Shown here: piece by piece, positions 10,124-20,015 of the stretch
How positions within the stretch are numbered: position 1 is the first letter of the stretch
Layout of the letters: every line of letters starts with the position of its first letter
Source of the DNA: Paracoccaceae bacterium
GTDB taxonomy: Bacteria; Pseudomonadota; Alphaproteobacteria; Rhodobacterales; Rhodobacteraceae
DNA: 64,000 bases
Assembly (NCBI GenBank): GCA_024640245.1
Contig: JAHEFH010000001.1
Location: 1-64,000, forward strand
Direction: 5' to 3'
Translations under genes and position numbers: made by a program
Notes under the pieces: generated by a model
The model's database searches: none
What the model was told of the DNA's origin: nothing
What the model saw: only the letters and a program-made list of their open reading frames with translations

Positions 10124-12007
10124 ATGACCGAGAATGAACCGCATTCGATTTATGGTATTGACCGATGGGGAATGGACCTTGTGTCGGTCCTTCCGAACGG
10201 CGAGCTGGGTTTGAAAAACCCGCTGCAGCCTGACGCGCCGATTGCCAGTCTGCCGAAGATCATCCGCGGTCTGAACGAACGCGGCGTTCACGTTCCGATG
10301 TTGTTGAGGGTCAGTTCCTTTCTGGACCACGGCATCCGGACACTGAACGAGAGCTTTGCTCAGGCGATCGAGAGGGTGCAGTACAAGGGTGTCTATCGGG
10401 GCGTTTTTCCGATCAAGGTCAACCAGCAGGCCCAGGTGATCGACCGGATCGTCGAGTTCGGCCGTCCTTTTTCCTATGGCCTCGAGGCCGGATCGAAACC
10501 CGAACTGGTCATCGCACTGGCGCACAGTCTGGCCAAGGATGCGCTCGTCGTTTGCAACGGCGTCAAGGATGCGGAATTCATTCGTCTGGCGATCCTGTCG
10601 CGCAAGCTCGGCTTCAACACCGTAATCGTTCTGGAGAGCGCCAAGGAACTGGATACGGTTCTGGAAGTGATGGAAGAGCTTGATGAAGAACCGCTTCTGG
10701 GCGTTCGGGTCAAGTTGACCCACCGGATCGGCGGAAACTGGGCGGAAAGTTCCGGCGACCGGTCTACTTTCGGCATGCATACGGACCAGTTGGTCGAGGT
10801 CGTGGACCGGCTGAAAGAGGCGGGTTACCTGCATTGCCTGAAACTTCAGCACTCGCATCTCGGATCCCAGATCCCCGACGTGCATGACGTTCGCCGCGCG
10901 GTGGACGAGGCCTGCCGCTATTTCGTGGAACTGTCCGCCGAGGGCGTTCCGTTGACGCATCTTGATCTGGGCGGCGGTCTGGGCATCGACTACACCGGTG
11001 AGAAATCGGCGACCGAGAACTCGATCAACTACTCCGTTTCCGAATATTGCGACAACGTGGTGGAAACCGTGGCCTATGCCATGGACGAGGCGGGGCTTAA
11101 GCATCCGACGCTGGTGACCGAAAGCGGTCGCGCGGTCGTCGCGACGTCCTCCATGCTGATTTTCGATGTGCTGGAGGCGACGCTCTATGATGCCAGCTCC
11201 GCGCCGTCGCCGGAACCTGACGATCACCACCTCGTGCGCGATCTGGCGTCGATAAGCGGCTATCTTGGCGTGAAACGGCTTCAGGAATGCCTGAACGACG
11301 CGCTGTACTATCGCAATGAACTGCGCGCCCTGTTCCGCCGCGGTTATATCGACCTGCGCCAGATGGCGCGGGCAGAGCGGATTTATCTGCACCTGATGTC
11401 CAAGATCAAGACATTGGCGCCAATGGTGGAGAACGCGCCCGAACTGGATGCGCATCTGGAGCAGGTCGCCGACATTTATCACTGCAATTTCTCGCTGTTC
11501 CAGTCGTTGCCGGATGTCTGGGCCATAGACCAGTTGCACCCGGTCGTGCCCTTGCAGATGCTGGACAAGGAGCCGGACCGACGCGCCATCCTGTCCGACA
11601 TCACCTGCGATTCCGACGGTAAGGTCGACCGGTTCATACTGGCCGACGGCGTGTCGCCGTCCTTGCCTGTTCACGAACTGCCGGAGGATAGCTCCTATTA
11701 CATGGGCGTATTTTTCGTCGGTGCCTATCAGGAAACGCTGGGCGACCTGCACAACCTGTTCGGCGATACGAATGTGGCGACGATCGACCTGCGCAATGAC
11801 GGCGGTTTCGACCTGCTGCACGAGCAGGAGGGCGACACGATTGCCGAAGTTCTATCCTATGTCGAATACGATCCGCGCGATTGCGTGGACGCCTTCCGCA
11901 AGATGGTTGACCGTGCGATCTCCAGCGGCGACCTGAAGTCGAAGGACCGGAAATTGATGATGGCAGCCTATCGTGACAGCATCAATGGCTATACATATTA
12001 CGAGTGA
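10124..12007 (+). CDS. speA: Biosynthetic arginine decarboxylase
   Basis: YGIDRWGMDLVSVLPNGEL, YKGVYRGVFPIKVNQQAQVIDRIVEFGR, LDLGGGLGIDYTGEKS, VTESGRAVV. Confidence 0.95.
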   Translation: MTENEPHSIYGIDRWGMDLVSVLPNGELGLKNPLQPDAPIASLPKIIRGLNERGVHVPMLLRVSSFLDHGIRTLNESFAQAIERVQYKGVYRGVFPIKVNQQAQVIDRIVEFGRPFSYGLEAGSKPELVIALAHSLAKDALVVCNGVKDAEFIRLAILSRKLGFNTVIVLESAKELDTVLEVMEELDEEPLLGVRVKLTHRIGGNWAESSGDRSTFGMHTDQLVEVVDRLKEAGYLHCLKLQHSHLGSQIPDVHDVRRAVDEACRYFVELSAEGVPLTHLDLGGGLGIDYTGEKSATENSINYSVSEYCDNVVETVAYAMDEAGLKHPTLVTESGRAVVATSSMLIFDVLEATLYDASSAPSPEPDDHHLVRDLASISGYLGVKRLQECLNDALYYRNELRALFRRGYIDLRQMARAERIYLHLMSKIKTLAPMVENAPELDAHLEQVADIYHCNFSLFQSLPDVWAIDQLHPVVPLQMLDKEPDRRAILSDITCDSDGKVDRFILADGVSPSLPVHELPEDSSYYMGVFFVGAYQETLGDLHNLFGDTNVATIDLRNDGGFDLLHEQEGDTIAEVLSYVEYDPRDCVDAFRKMVDRAISSGDLKSKDRKLMMAAYRDSINGYTYYE

Positions 12008-12029
12008 TCAGGAAAAAGGAGTGTGCCGC

Positions 12030-13235
12030 ATGGGCAATCTACTGGTAATCGGAGCTGGCGGAGTTTCCTCTGCCGCTGTCACCAAAATGGCGATGAATCC
12101 GGATATTTTCACCAAGATCACGCTGGCTTCGCGCCGCAAGTTCAAATGCGACGAAATTGCCGAGAACGTCAAGAAACGCACCGGTATCGTGATTGACACC
12201 GCCGAGGTGGACGCCATGGACCGGATCGCGGTGATCGACCTGATCCGAGAGTCCGGCGCCGAACTGCTGGTCAACCTCGCACTACCCTATCAGGATCTGG
12301 CGCTCATGGATGCCTGTCTGGAAGCGGGCGTGCATTATCTGGACACCGCGAACTATGAACCCGAAGACGAGGCCAAGTTCGAATACCACTGGCAGTGGGC
12401 CTATCAGGAGAAATTCGAAGAGGCCGGCCTGACCGCCATTCTGGGATCGGGCTTTGATCCGGGTGTGACCTCGGTTTTCGCTACTTGGCTCAAGAAACAC
12501 AAGCTGGACACGATCCGCCAGATCGACGTGCTGGATTGCAACGGCGGCGACAACGGCCTGCCTTTTGCCACGAACTTCAACCCCGAGATCAACATCCGCG
12601 AGGTTACTGCCGAGGCGCGCCACTGGGAAAATGGCGACTGGGTGACCACACCCGCCATGTCGAAAAAGGTCGAGTTCGATTTCGAGGGCGTCGGCAAGAA
12701 AAACATGTACCTGATGTATCACGAGGAACTGGAGAGCCTGAAAACCCACTTCCCCGAGATCGAGCGCGCACGGTTCTGGATGACCTTCGGCGACGCTTAT
12801 ATAAATCATGTCACGGTGCTACAGAACATCGGCATGACCTCGATCGAGCCGGTGATGTACAACGGTGCGGAGATTGTTCCGCTGCAATTCCTGAAGGCGG
12901 TTCTGCCCGACCCGTCGGGTCTGGCCGCGCTGACCAAGGGCAAGACCAATATCGGCGATATCGTGACCGGCACCAAGGATGGCGTCGAAAAGACCTATTA
13001 TATCCACAACATCTGCGATCACGAGGCCTGTTACAGGGAAGTCGGCAGTCAGGCTGTGTCCTATACCACGGGCGTGCCGGCGATGATCGGGGCGGCGATG
13101 GTGCTGAAGGGCATCTGGCGCGATCCGGGCGTGTGGAACATGGAGCAGCTTGATCCGGATGCCTTCATGGACATGCTGAACACGCAGGGTCTGCCGTGGC
13201 ATGTGCACGAGCTGAAAGGGCCGGTTGATTTTTAG
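12030..13235 (+). CDS. Saccharopine dehydrogenase-family protein, probable carboxy(nor)spermidine dehydrogenase
   Basis: MGNLLVIGAGGVSSAAVTKMAMNPDIFTKITLASRRKFKCDEIAE, GSGFDPGVTSVFATW; lies between speA and an nspC-like gene. Confidence 0.88.
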   Translation: MGNLLVIGAGGVSSAAVTKMAMNPDIFTKITLASRRKFKCDEIAENVKKRTGIVIDTAEVDAMDRIAVIDLIRESGAELLVNLALPYQDLALMDACLEAGVHYLDTANYEPEDEAKFEYHWQWAYQEKFEEAGLTAILGSGFDPGVTSVFATWLKKHKLDTIRQIDVLDCNGGDNGLPFATNFNPEINIREVTAEARHWENGDWVTTPAMSKKVEFDFEGVGKKNMYLMYHEELESLKTHFPEIERARFWMTFGDAYINHVTVLQNIGMTSIEPVMYNGAEIVPLQFLKAVLPDPSGLAALTKGKTNIGDIVTGTKDGVEKTYYIHNICDHEACYREVGSQAVSYTTGVPAMIGAAMVLKGIWRDPGVWNMEQLDPDAFMDMLNTQGLPWHVHELKGPVDF

Positions 13236-13238
13236 GTC

Positions 13239-14414
13239 ATGACCCAGATGATGCAAACACAGGCAGGGGATGCGGGGGCGTTCAGGCGGTTCGACATGAC
13301 GCGTGTGCCCAGCCCGTGTTTCGTCGTCGACGAGGTCGCCGTCGAGCGCAATCTGGCCGTACTGAAGGACGTGGGTGACCGGTCCGGCGCGCATGTCCTT
13401 TCGGCTCTTAAGGCATTCTCGATGTTTTCGCTGGCGCCGCTGGTGCGACGCTATCTGGCGGGAACCTGCGGATCTGGCCTGTATGAAGCGCGGTTGGGGC
13501 GAGAGGAATACGGCGGCGAGGTTGCGACCTATTGCGCCGGATACAAGGCCTCCGAGATGGACGAGATCATCGCCCTGTCGGATCACGTGATATTCAACTC
13601 ACCGGCCCAGAAGGCCCGGTTCCTACCGAATGTCCGCGCATCGGCGCGTGCGGTGCAGGTCGGTCTGCGCATCAATCCGCTGCATTCCGAGGGCGACATT
13701 CCGAAATACGACCCCTGCGCGCCGTGTTCGCGGCTGGGGATGCCTGTCTCGCAGCTTTCTGACGAGGTTATGGAAGGCGTCGACGGCTTCCACATGCACA
13801 CGCTTTGCGAACAGGGGTTCGAGCCGCTGGAGCGGACCTGGGCTGCGGTCGAGGACCGCATCGCGCCGTATTTCGGCCAGTTGAAATGGCTGAATTTCGG
13901 CGGCGGGCATCATATCACGCGCGCCGACTACGACCGCGACGCGCTGGTGGATTTTATCCGTCATATCCGCGCCAGTACCGGGCTGGAGGTCTATCTGGAG
14001 CCGGGAGAGGCAGTGGCACTGGACGCCGGCATTCTGGTGGGCGAGGTGCTCGATCTGCCTCATAACACCATGGACCTTGCCGTCGTCGATATTTCCGCCA
14101 CCTGCCACATGCCGGACGTGATCGAGGCCCCGTACCGCCCCGCGATGCTGGACGAGGTGACCGAGGGGCGTCTGTACCGCTTTGGCGGGCCGTCCTGTCT
14201 GGCGGGTGACGTCATCGGCGACTACGCCATGGCGAAGCCGCTTACAGTCGGCGACCGCTTCGCTTTTCTGGATCAGGCGCATTATTCGATGGTCAAGACC
14301 AACACGTTCAACGGTATTCCGCTGCCCGCAATTGCGCTGTGGAACTCCGATACCGATGCGCTTACGATGATCCGTGAATTCACCTACGAAGATTTCCGCA
14401 ACAGGCTGTCATGA
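13239..14414 (+). CDS. nspC: Carboxynorspermidine/carboxyspermidine decarboxylase
   Basis: PSPCFVVDEVAVERNLAVLKDV, LSALKAFSMFSLAPLVRRYLAG, LNFGGGHHITRADYD, YLEPGEAVALDAG, GPSCLAGDVIGDYAM. Confidence 0.92.
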   Translation: MTQMMQTQAGDAGAFRRFDMTRVPSPCFVVDEVAVERNLAVLKDVGDRSGAHVLSALKAFSMFSLAPLVRRYLAGTCGSGLYEARLGREEYGGEVATYCAGYKASEMDEIIALSDHVIFNSPAQKARFLPNVRASARAVQVGLRINPLHSEGDIPKYDPCAPCSRLGMPVSQLSDEVMEGVDGFHMHTLCEQGFEPLERTWAAVEDRIAPYFGQLKWLNFGGGHHITRADYDRDALVDFIRHIRASTGLEVYLEPGEAVALDAGILVGEVLDLPHNTMDLAVVDISATCHMPDVIEAPYRPAMLDEVTEGRLYRFGGPSCLAGDVIGDYAMAKPLTVGDRFAFLDQAHYSMVKTNTFNGIPLPAIALWNSDTDALTMIREFTYEDFRNRLS

Positions 14415-14415
14415 C

Positions 14416-15267
14416 ATGAACATTTTTCTGGAAAGCGAACTGACCGGTGCCGAGCGCGGCGAGGACGCGTTGTTCCGTATTATCCCGATGCCGCTGGAGC
14501 GCACTGTGTCCTACGGCTCCGGCACCGCGCAGGGGCCCGACGGGATCATCGAGGCAAGCAACGAACTGGAACGGTTGTGTCAGGGTATTGAGCCTTGCGC
14601 GCACGGTATCCTGACCCAACCGCCGGTCGATTGCTCCGGTCCGATGCCCGAAGTAATGTTGCGTCTGGCGCACCGGACCGAGGCCGCCGTTCTGGCAGGA
14701 CGTATTCCGGTGACCCTGGGCGGCGAGCACTCGCTGACCTTCGGCGCGGTCACCGGCGTGATGCGGGCGCTGGGGCAGCCCGTCGGCCTGATCCAGATCG
14801 ACGCGCACGCCGACCTGCGGATCGCCTATCAGGGCGAAAAGCACTCGCACGCTTCTGTCATGCACCTGCTGTCGGAAAAGGGCGTGCGGCTGGCGCAGTT
14901 CGGCGTGCGCGCGCTTTGCCAGCAAGAGGTCGACAGCCGCGAGCGGAACAAGGTGTTCTACCGCGACGCCGAGGAGCTTGTGACGCAGAATATTCTGGCC
15001 GTCGATCTGCCGGAGGACTTTCCGGAACTGGTCTATGTTTCGTTCGACGTGGACGGGCTGGACCCGTCTTTGATGCCTGCGACAGGTACGCCGGTGCCGG
15101 GCGGGCTCGGTTACTATCAGGCCTTGCATCTCGTGGAGCATGCGCTGAAAGGCCGGAAATGCGTCGGGTTGGATGTCGTGGAGCTGGCACCCGACGGCAA
15201 CGCGGCGTGGGATTTCACGGCAGCGCAGATCGTCTATCGCCTGATGGCGGCGGCGGTTTCGGACTGA
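14416..15267 (+). CDS. speB: Agmatinase (ureohydrolase family)
   Basis: TLGGEHSLTFGAV, IQIDAHADLRIAYQGEKHSHASVMH, SFDVDGLDPSLMPATGTPVPGGL. Confidence 0.93.
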   Translation: MNIFLESELTGAERGEDALFRIIPMPLERTVSYGSGTAQGPDGIIEASNELERLCQGIEPCAHGILTQPPVDCSGPMPEVMLRLAHRTEAAVLAGRIPVTLGGEHSLTFGAVTGVMRALGQPVGLIQIDAHADLRIAYQGEKHSHASVMHLLSEKGVRLAQFGVRALCQQEVDSRERNKVFYRDAEELVTQNILAVDLPEDFPELVYVSFDVDGLDPSLMPATGTPVPGGLGYYQALHLVEHALKGRKCVGLDVVELAPDGNAAWDFTAAQIVYRLMAAAVSD

Positions 15268-15314
15268 TTGCAGTTTGCTGAGCGATTTTCAGGTGCTGGT
15301 TGTAATTTAATATT

Positions 15315-15332
15315 TTAAAATCAAGATTTTAA
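15315..15332. repeat. AT-rich perfect inverted repeat TTAAAATC-AA-GATTTTAA between convergent speB and the lactonase gene
   Basis: 8-bp arms read directly; possible bidirectional terminator. Confidence 0.5.
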
Positions 15333-15470
15333 TTAAGATTGCCAATCAAGAACTTTGTGTAACTGGATAACGCTAGCCAAGATTTCATGTGTCGAAAAAA
15401 TCAGCATGATATAAGAAATAACCGTTAAAATACAAATTACTATACAGCGCTCCTAACTCGATACATCGGG

Positions 15471-16322
15471 TTAAACCTTTACCTGATGTTCCGCTTGCCC
15501 CTTGACCTCCACAACGACCGCGAAAGTCTGCCCGTCCGCCTCTGTGGCAGCGTCGAGGCCGTGGGCGGCGGATGTGGCGAAGAGCGTTGACAGGTCGGAC
15601 CCGCCAAAGGCCGGACAGCTGATCTGGGTTGCGGGAAACTCGATGGCTTGCATGAAGTGGCCACGGGCGTCGTATTGCGCTACGCGGGACGCGCCCCATT
15701 GTGCGTTCCACAGGTTGCCGAAGGCATCGACCACGGCGCCATCGGGATTCAGCTCGTATTCCGCCAGATCGACGAAGACCTCTGCATCCCCCTCCGGCCA
15801 GCCGTTTTCAGGCTCCAGCGACTGCCGCATGATGCGTTGCTCTTTCGTGTCGCAGTAATAGGCACAGGTCCGGTCAGGCGAGAAACAGATCGCGTTGGAA
15901 ATGGTTACCGAATCCACCAGCCGGCGCAGCTCTCCGTGGTAGTAGCGATAGATTTTGCCTGCGCCCTTTTCAGCGTTCTTGCCCATCGTTCCGATCCAGA
16001 ATCCACCCCAGGGATCAGCGCGGCCGTCGTTGGAGCGTGTTGCCGGATTGTCGGCTTCCAGTTCCACGAGTGTCTTGCGCTCTCCACTGGTCAGGTCAAA
16101 GCTGAACAGCGCGGTTTCGCTGGCGATCATCAGTTCGGTTTCGCTGATCCAGCCTGCGGCGGAAACGTGCTCCTCGAATTGCCAGTTGCGGGTTTTGCCG
16201 CCCTCTCGCGTCAGCAGTTGCCTCCCCAGAATGTCGAACCAGAATAATTGCCCTCGAACCGGATGCCACAGCGGGCCTTCGCCGAGGCGGCATTGCGTCG
16301 TGTCGAATATGGTGACTGTCAT
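15471..16322 (-). CDS. SMP-30/gluconolactonase/LRE-family sugar lactonase
   Basis: [60 protein letters not shown]. Confidence 0.88.
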   Translation of the reverse strand: MTVTIFDTTQCRLGEGPLWHPVRGQLFWFDILGRQLLTREGGKTRNWQFEEHVSAAGWISETELMIASETALFSFDLTSGERKTLVELEADNPATRSNDGRADPWGGFWIGTMGKNAEKGAGKIYRYYHGELRRLVDSVTISNAICFSPDRTCAYYCDTKEQRIMRQSLEPENGWPEGDAEVFVDLAEYELNPDGAVVDAFGNLWNAQWGASRVAQYDARGHFMQAIEFPATQISCPAFGGSDLSTLFATSAAHGLDAATEADGQTFAVVVEVKGQAEHQVKV

Positions 16323-16927
16323 TTTCCGAATACCTCATCATAGGCCGCGACAATCCTCTCGGCGCGCGGTGCAATATCGGTGATGGTGAAACCGGGCTGG
16401 TAGATGCCGGTGCCCATGCCGAAGCCGTCTGCACCCGCTTTCCGCCATTCGGCGAAATTCTCCGGCCCGACGCCGCCGACGGCATAGGCCCTGGCGGATT
16501 TCGGCAGGACGGCCCGCAATGCCTGCAAACCCGCAGGACCGACCAGAAACGCTGGGAACAGCTTCAATCCATCGGCTCCGGCGCGCAGGGCCGCGAAACA
16601 CTCGGTTGGCGTCATCACGCCGGGAATGGCGCGCATTCCCATGGATTTCGCCGCCGTGATTACCTCGGTGTTGCAGTCGGGCGAAACCACCAGCGTGCCG
16701 CCGGCATCGCGCAGCGAAGCGATTTGTTCGACGCTCAGAACCGTTCCCGCACCGATCAAGGCGCGACCGCCGAATTCGCGCGCCATGACCTCGATGCTCC
16801 TGAACGGGTCCGGAGAGTTCAGCGGCACCTCGATCTGGGTAATGCCGGCGTCTATCAGGCACCGGGTGACCGGCAGGGCCTCTTCGGGTGTTATCCCGCG
16901 CAGGATTGCTATGATTTCCCGGGTCAT
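16319..16927 (-). CDS. dgoA: 2-dehydro-3-deoxy-6-phosphogalactonate aldolase
   Basis: [66 protein letters not shown]. Confidence 0.9.
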   Translation of the reverse strand: MTREIIAILRGITPEEALPVTRCLIDAGITQIEVPLNSPDPFRSIEVMAREFGGRALIGAGTVLSVEQIASLRDAGGTLVVSPDCNTEVITAAKSMGMRAIPGVMTPTECFAALRAGADGLKLFPAFLVGPAGLQALRAVLPKSARAYAVGGVGPENFAEWRKAGADGFGMGTGIYQPGFTITDIAPRAERIVAAYDEVFGK

Positions 16928-17838
16928 TTAGCGGTTTCTTTCGATGCCATGAATGCAGATTTCAGACCGGCGAGCGTCATGGCGTCGGCATCCGTTACCT
17001 GCGGGTCTACGCCTTGGTTTGCCAGAGCGCTTCGATAAGCTTGCGACAGGCCCCGTGAGCCGATGATCGCGACCTCCTGGCCCAGCCAATAGGGTCGTGC
17101 AGCAGCCAGTTCCATTCCGATCAGCAGGCCGGAAACGCGTGCGCGTGCGGCAATCGGGGACGGGTTCGACAACATGTTGTCGGCGCGGACGTTGAACAGT
17201 CTGGCGGCGACCGACTCCGGCTTCGAGAGCGTGTCGGAAAGGGCCGCCGTGAAGGCTTCCTCGTCCCAGCCCTCTGTGGCCATGGAATGCCGCAGGACCG
17301 ATTGCCCGGCCAACAAGGCAAACAGTTCTCCGGTCATGAAGGTCTGGAAACTGACGATTTCTCCGGCACTGATCCGGACCCACTTGGTGTGGGTTCCCGG
17401 CAGGCAGAGCACGCCGTCAAACTTCGGGTTGACCGACAAGTAGCCCGCGATCTGGGTTTCCTCGCCGCGCATGATATCGGCGGGTTTTTCCTGTTTCACG
17501 CCGCGGATGATCCGGACCGAAATCCTGGCGTCGCGGCAGGGTGCGGTGACGGTTTCGGATTGTACGGGTGGTTCGCAAGGGACAGACTCGTATTCCGCCT
17601 CGGTCCATCCCTGCCGCGATCCGACCATTCCGCAGGCAATGACCGGCGTGACGAGGTCCGCGGGCAGGTAATCCGATACCAGCGCCAGCAGGGCGGGTTC
17701 GATTTCGTCCTTTGCCAGTTGCCCGATTCCGCGATCGGAACGAAGCGTCGCAATCACCTGGTCGCGGCCGTCCATGACATAGGCGCGCATGTTCGAAGTG
17801 CCCCAGTCGACGCCGATCCATCGGGTGTTATTGGTCAT
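16924..17838 (-). CDS. dgoK: 2-dehydro-3-deoxygalactonokinase
   Basis: [50 protein letters not shown]. Confidence 0.9.
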   Translation of the reverse strand: MTNNTRWIGVDWGTSNMRAYVMDGRDQVIATLRSDRGIGQLAKDEIEPALLALVSDYLPADLVTPVIACGMVGSRQGWTEAEYESVPCEPPVQSETVTAPCRDARISVRIIRGVKQEKPADIMRGEETQIAGYLSVNPKFDGVLCLPGTHTKWVRISAGEIVSFQTFMTGELFALLAGQSVLRHSMATEGWDEEAFTAALSDTLSKPESVAARLFNVRADNMLSNPSPIAARARVSGLLIGMELAAARPYWLGQEVAIIGSRGLSQAYRSALANQGVDPQVTDADAMTLAGLKSAFMASKETAK

Positions 17839-18021
17839 AAGCTGGGCCCCGCACGAAAAATGTGTTCCGGTTTCAGATTGCGTACCGCGCGAAAGGCCGA
17901 AGGCACTGTCGCGACTGACGAACTCTGTCCTTCATTTTTGCATCCGGCATCAGGCGCGTCAAAGGTAAAGTCGGTTTTGTAAGGGCAAAGGATAATGGCC
18001 GCCCTTGCGCGTCGATCCGGA

Positions 18022-19002
18022 TCAGATCGGGCAGCGCACCAGCGGCCGGATTTCTGTCCGGTAGATGTCCATCAAGGCGTCGTGGGTACCTTGTGACAGC
18101 GGCTCCAGGCCAGAGGCGCGCGCGTTTGCACGAACCTGAACCGCCGATGAGCACCCTGCGATCACGGTGCTGACGGCAGGATGGTCGAGTATCCAGCGCA
18201 GGCTGAAATCGGCCAGGGTCCAGCTGTCCGGAACATGGGGTTCAAGCAGTTTCAGCGCAGCAACGCCCTTGTGCAACTCGATGCCGGAAAAGGTTTCGCC
18301 CACCGAAAAAGCCGCGCCTTCCGCGTTGTAGTTGCGATGATCGGTTTCGGGAAACTTGTGGTTTGATGAAAACTTGCCGGTCAGCAACCCGCTGGCCAGC
18401 GGCAGGCGCGCGATGATGCCGACATTACGATCCTGAGCCTGTGGAAACAGCTCTGTTACTGCGTCCTGGCGATAAAGGTTGAAGATAATCTGGAGCGTTG
18501 CCAAACCGTCCTGATCGAGGCAGATTTTTGCCTCGTCCAGAGTTTCGACGCTGGCCCCCCAGTTCCTGCAGTAACCTTCCGCCTTGAGCCGGTCCATGTA
18601 GCCAAAAATCCGGCCGTCGCGCAGAACACCTGTCGGGACGCAGTGCAACTGAACCAGATCAAGCATGTCGACGCCAAGGCGTTTGCGGCTCGCATCCATA
18701 TCGTCGCGGATCGCCTGATAATCGTATTTGTCGGGGTATAGCCGCGCAGAGCGTCCGACCTTGGTTGCGACGGTGTTTTTTACCTTGGAGCAGAGCTTGT
18801 AGCTTTTTATCACCGACTCGCTGCGCCCGTCGCCATAGACGTCGGCGGTATCGAAGAAATCTATGCCCGCGCGGGTAGCTTCCTCCATTGTCGACATGGA
18901 GGTCTGGTCTTCTGTCGGTCCGAAATCGCCGCCAAACTGCCAGCATCCCAGTCCGATTTCAGATACTGAAATGTCTGTTTTGCCAAGTATTCTCTGTTTC
19001 AT
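18022..19002 (-). CDS. Aldo/keto reductase
   Basis: MKQRILGKTDISVSEIGLGCWQFGG, GIDFFDTADVYGDGRSE, DMLDLVQLHCVP. Confidence 0.88.
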   Translation of the reverse strand: MKQRILGKTDISVSEIGLGCWQFGGDFGPTEDQTSMSTMEEATRAGIDFFDTADVYGDGRSESVIKSYKLCSKVKNTVATKVGRSARLYPDKYDYQAIRDDMDASRKRLGVDMLDLVQLHCVPTGVLRDGRIFGYMDRLKAEGYCRNWGASVETLDEAKICLDQDGLATLQIIFNLYRQDAVTELFPQAQDRNVGIIARLPLASGLLTGKFSSNHKFPETDHRNYNAEGAAFSVGETFSGIELHKGVAALKLLEPHVPDSWTLADFSLRWILDHPAVSTVIAGCSSAVQVRANARASGLEPLSQGTHDALMDIYRTEIRPLVRCPI

Positions 19003-19114
19003 CGATTACATCCGGATTTTGTTGTTGGCGCAGGCACCATGCGGGGCGACCCCGTTTGCCACAACAAGCCGGTTTCCACAACATCAATAGACAAAAATTT
19101 AAACCTTTGGCCGG

Positions 19115-19897
19115 CTATTTAGCCGTCCAGCCGCCGTCGATCGAGATGTTGGCCCCGGTAATTCCCTTGGCGGCGTCGGAACAAAGATAGGCCACGGTTT
19201 CGGCGATATCGTCCACCTCGATGAACCGTTTCGTCGGCTGCGCGGCCAGAAGAACGTCACGTTTGACCTCTTCCTCGGTTATGCCGCGGGTCTTGGCTGT
19301 TGCAGGTATCTGGGCAGCGACCAGAGGCGTCAGGACATAGCCCGGCGAAATGGCGTTTACCGTGATGCCGAGTTCCGCGACCTCTAGCGCGACGGTCTTG
19401 GTCAGTCCGACAACACCGTGCTTGGCGGCGACATAGGCCGATTTGAAGGGCGAAGCGGCCTTGGAGTGGGCCGACGCGACATTGACGATCCGGCCCTGGC
19501 CGCGCGATTTCATGTCCGGAAGGGCGGCACGGATGGTGTGGAAGGCCGAGTTGAGATTGACCGCGATTATGGCGTCCCATTTGTCGATCGGGAATTCCTC
19601 GACAGGCGATACAAACTGGATTCCGGCATTGTTGACCAGAATATCGACAGAACCGAATTCGGTTTCGGCAACACGGACCATGTCCTCGATTTCCTGCGGC
19701 TTGGTCATATCAGCGGGAGAATAGAGCGCAGGCTGTCCACTGCGTTTCTGCAATTCATCCAGAAGCGCCTCGATCTCCGCTTGTTCGCCAAAGCCGTTGA
19801 TCATGACCCTTGCGCCTTTTTCAGCCAGTTTCAGCGCGATCCCGCGACCGATGCCGCTGGTCGAACCGGTGATAATCGCATTGCGGTTTTTCAGCAT
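19115..19897 (-). CDS. bdhA: SDR-family 3-hydroxybutyrate dehydrogenase
   Basis: NAIITGSTSGIGRGIALKLAEKGARVMINGFG, NNAGIQFVSPVEEFPIDKWDAIIAVNL, YVAAKHGVVGLTK. Confidence 0.85.
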   Translation of the reverse strand: MLKNRNAIITGSTSGIGRGIALKLAEKGARVMINGFGEQAEIEALLDELQKRSGQPALYSPADMTKPQEIEDMVRVAETEFGSVDILVNNAGIQFVSPVEEFPIDKWDAIIAVNLNSAFHTIRAALPDMKSRGQGRIVNVASAHSKAASPFKSAYVAAKHGVVGLTKTVALEVAELGITVNAISPGYVLTPLVAAQIPATAKTRGITEEEVKRDVLLAAQPTKRFIEVDDIAETVAYLCSDAAKGITGANISIDGGWTAK

Positions 19898-20015
19898 ATT
19901 ACCCTCCTGTTTTGAGCATATACCTGCGGGCGGGATGCCGTAAAGTCAACGAGGATTGATTGCCGCAGGATTTGAGCCATTATTAGTAAGCAGAGAACCC
20001 AACCGGAGTCACGAA

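Noticed and set aside
10055-11821. 588-aa minus-strand ORF
   Set aside because: Exactly antisense to speA, with a low-complexity R/H/Q-rich translation typical of high-GC antisense frames
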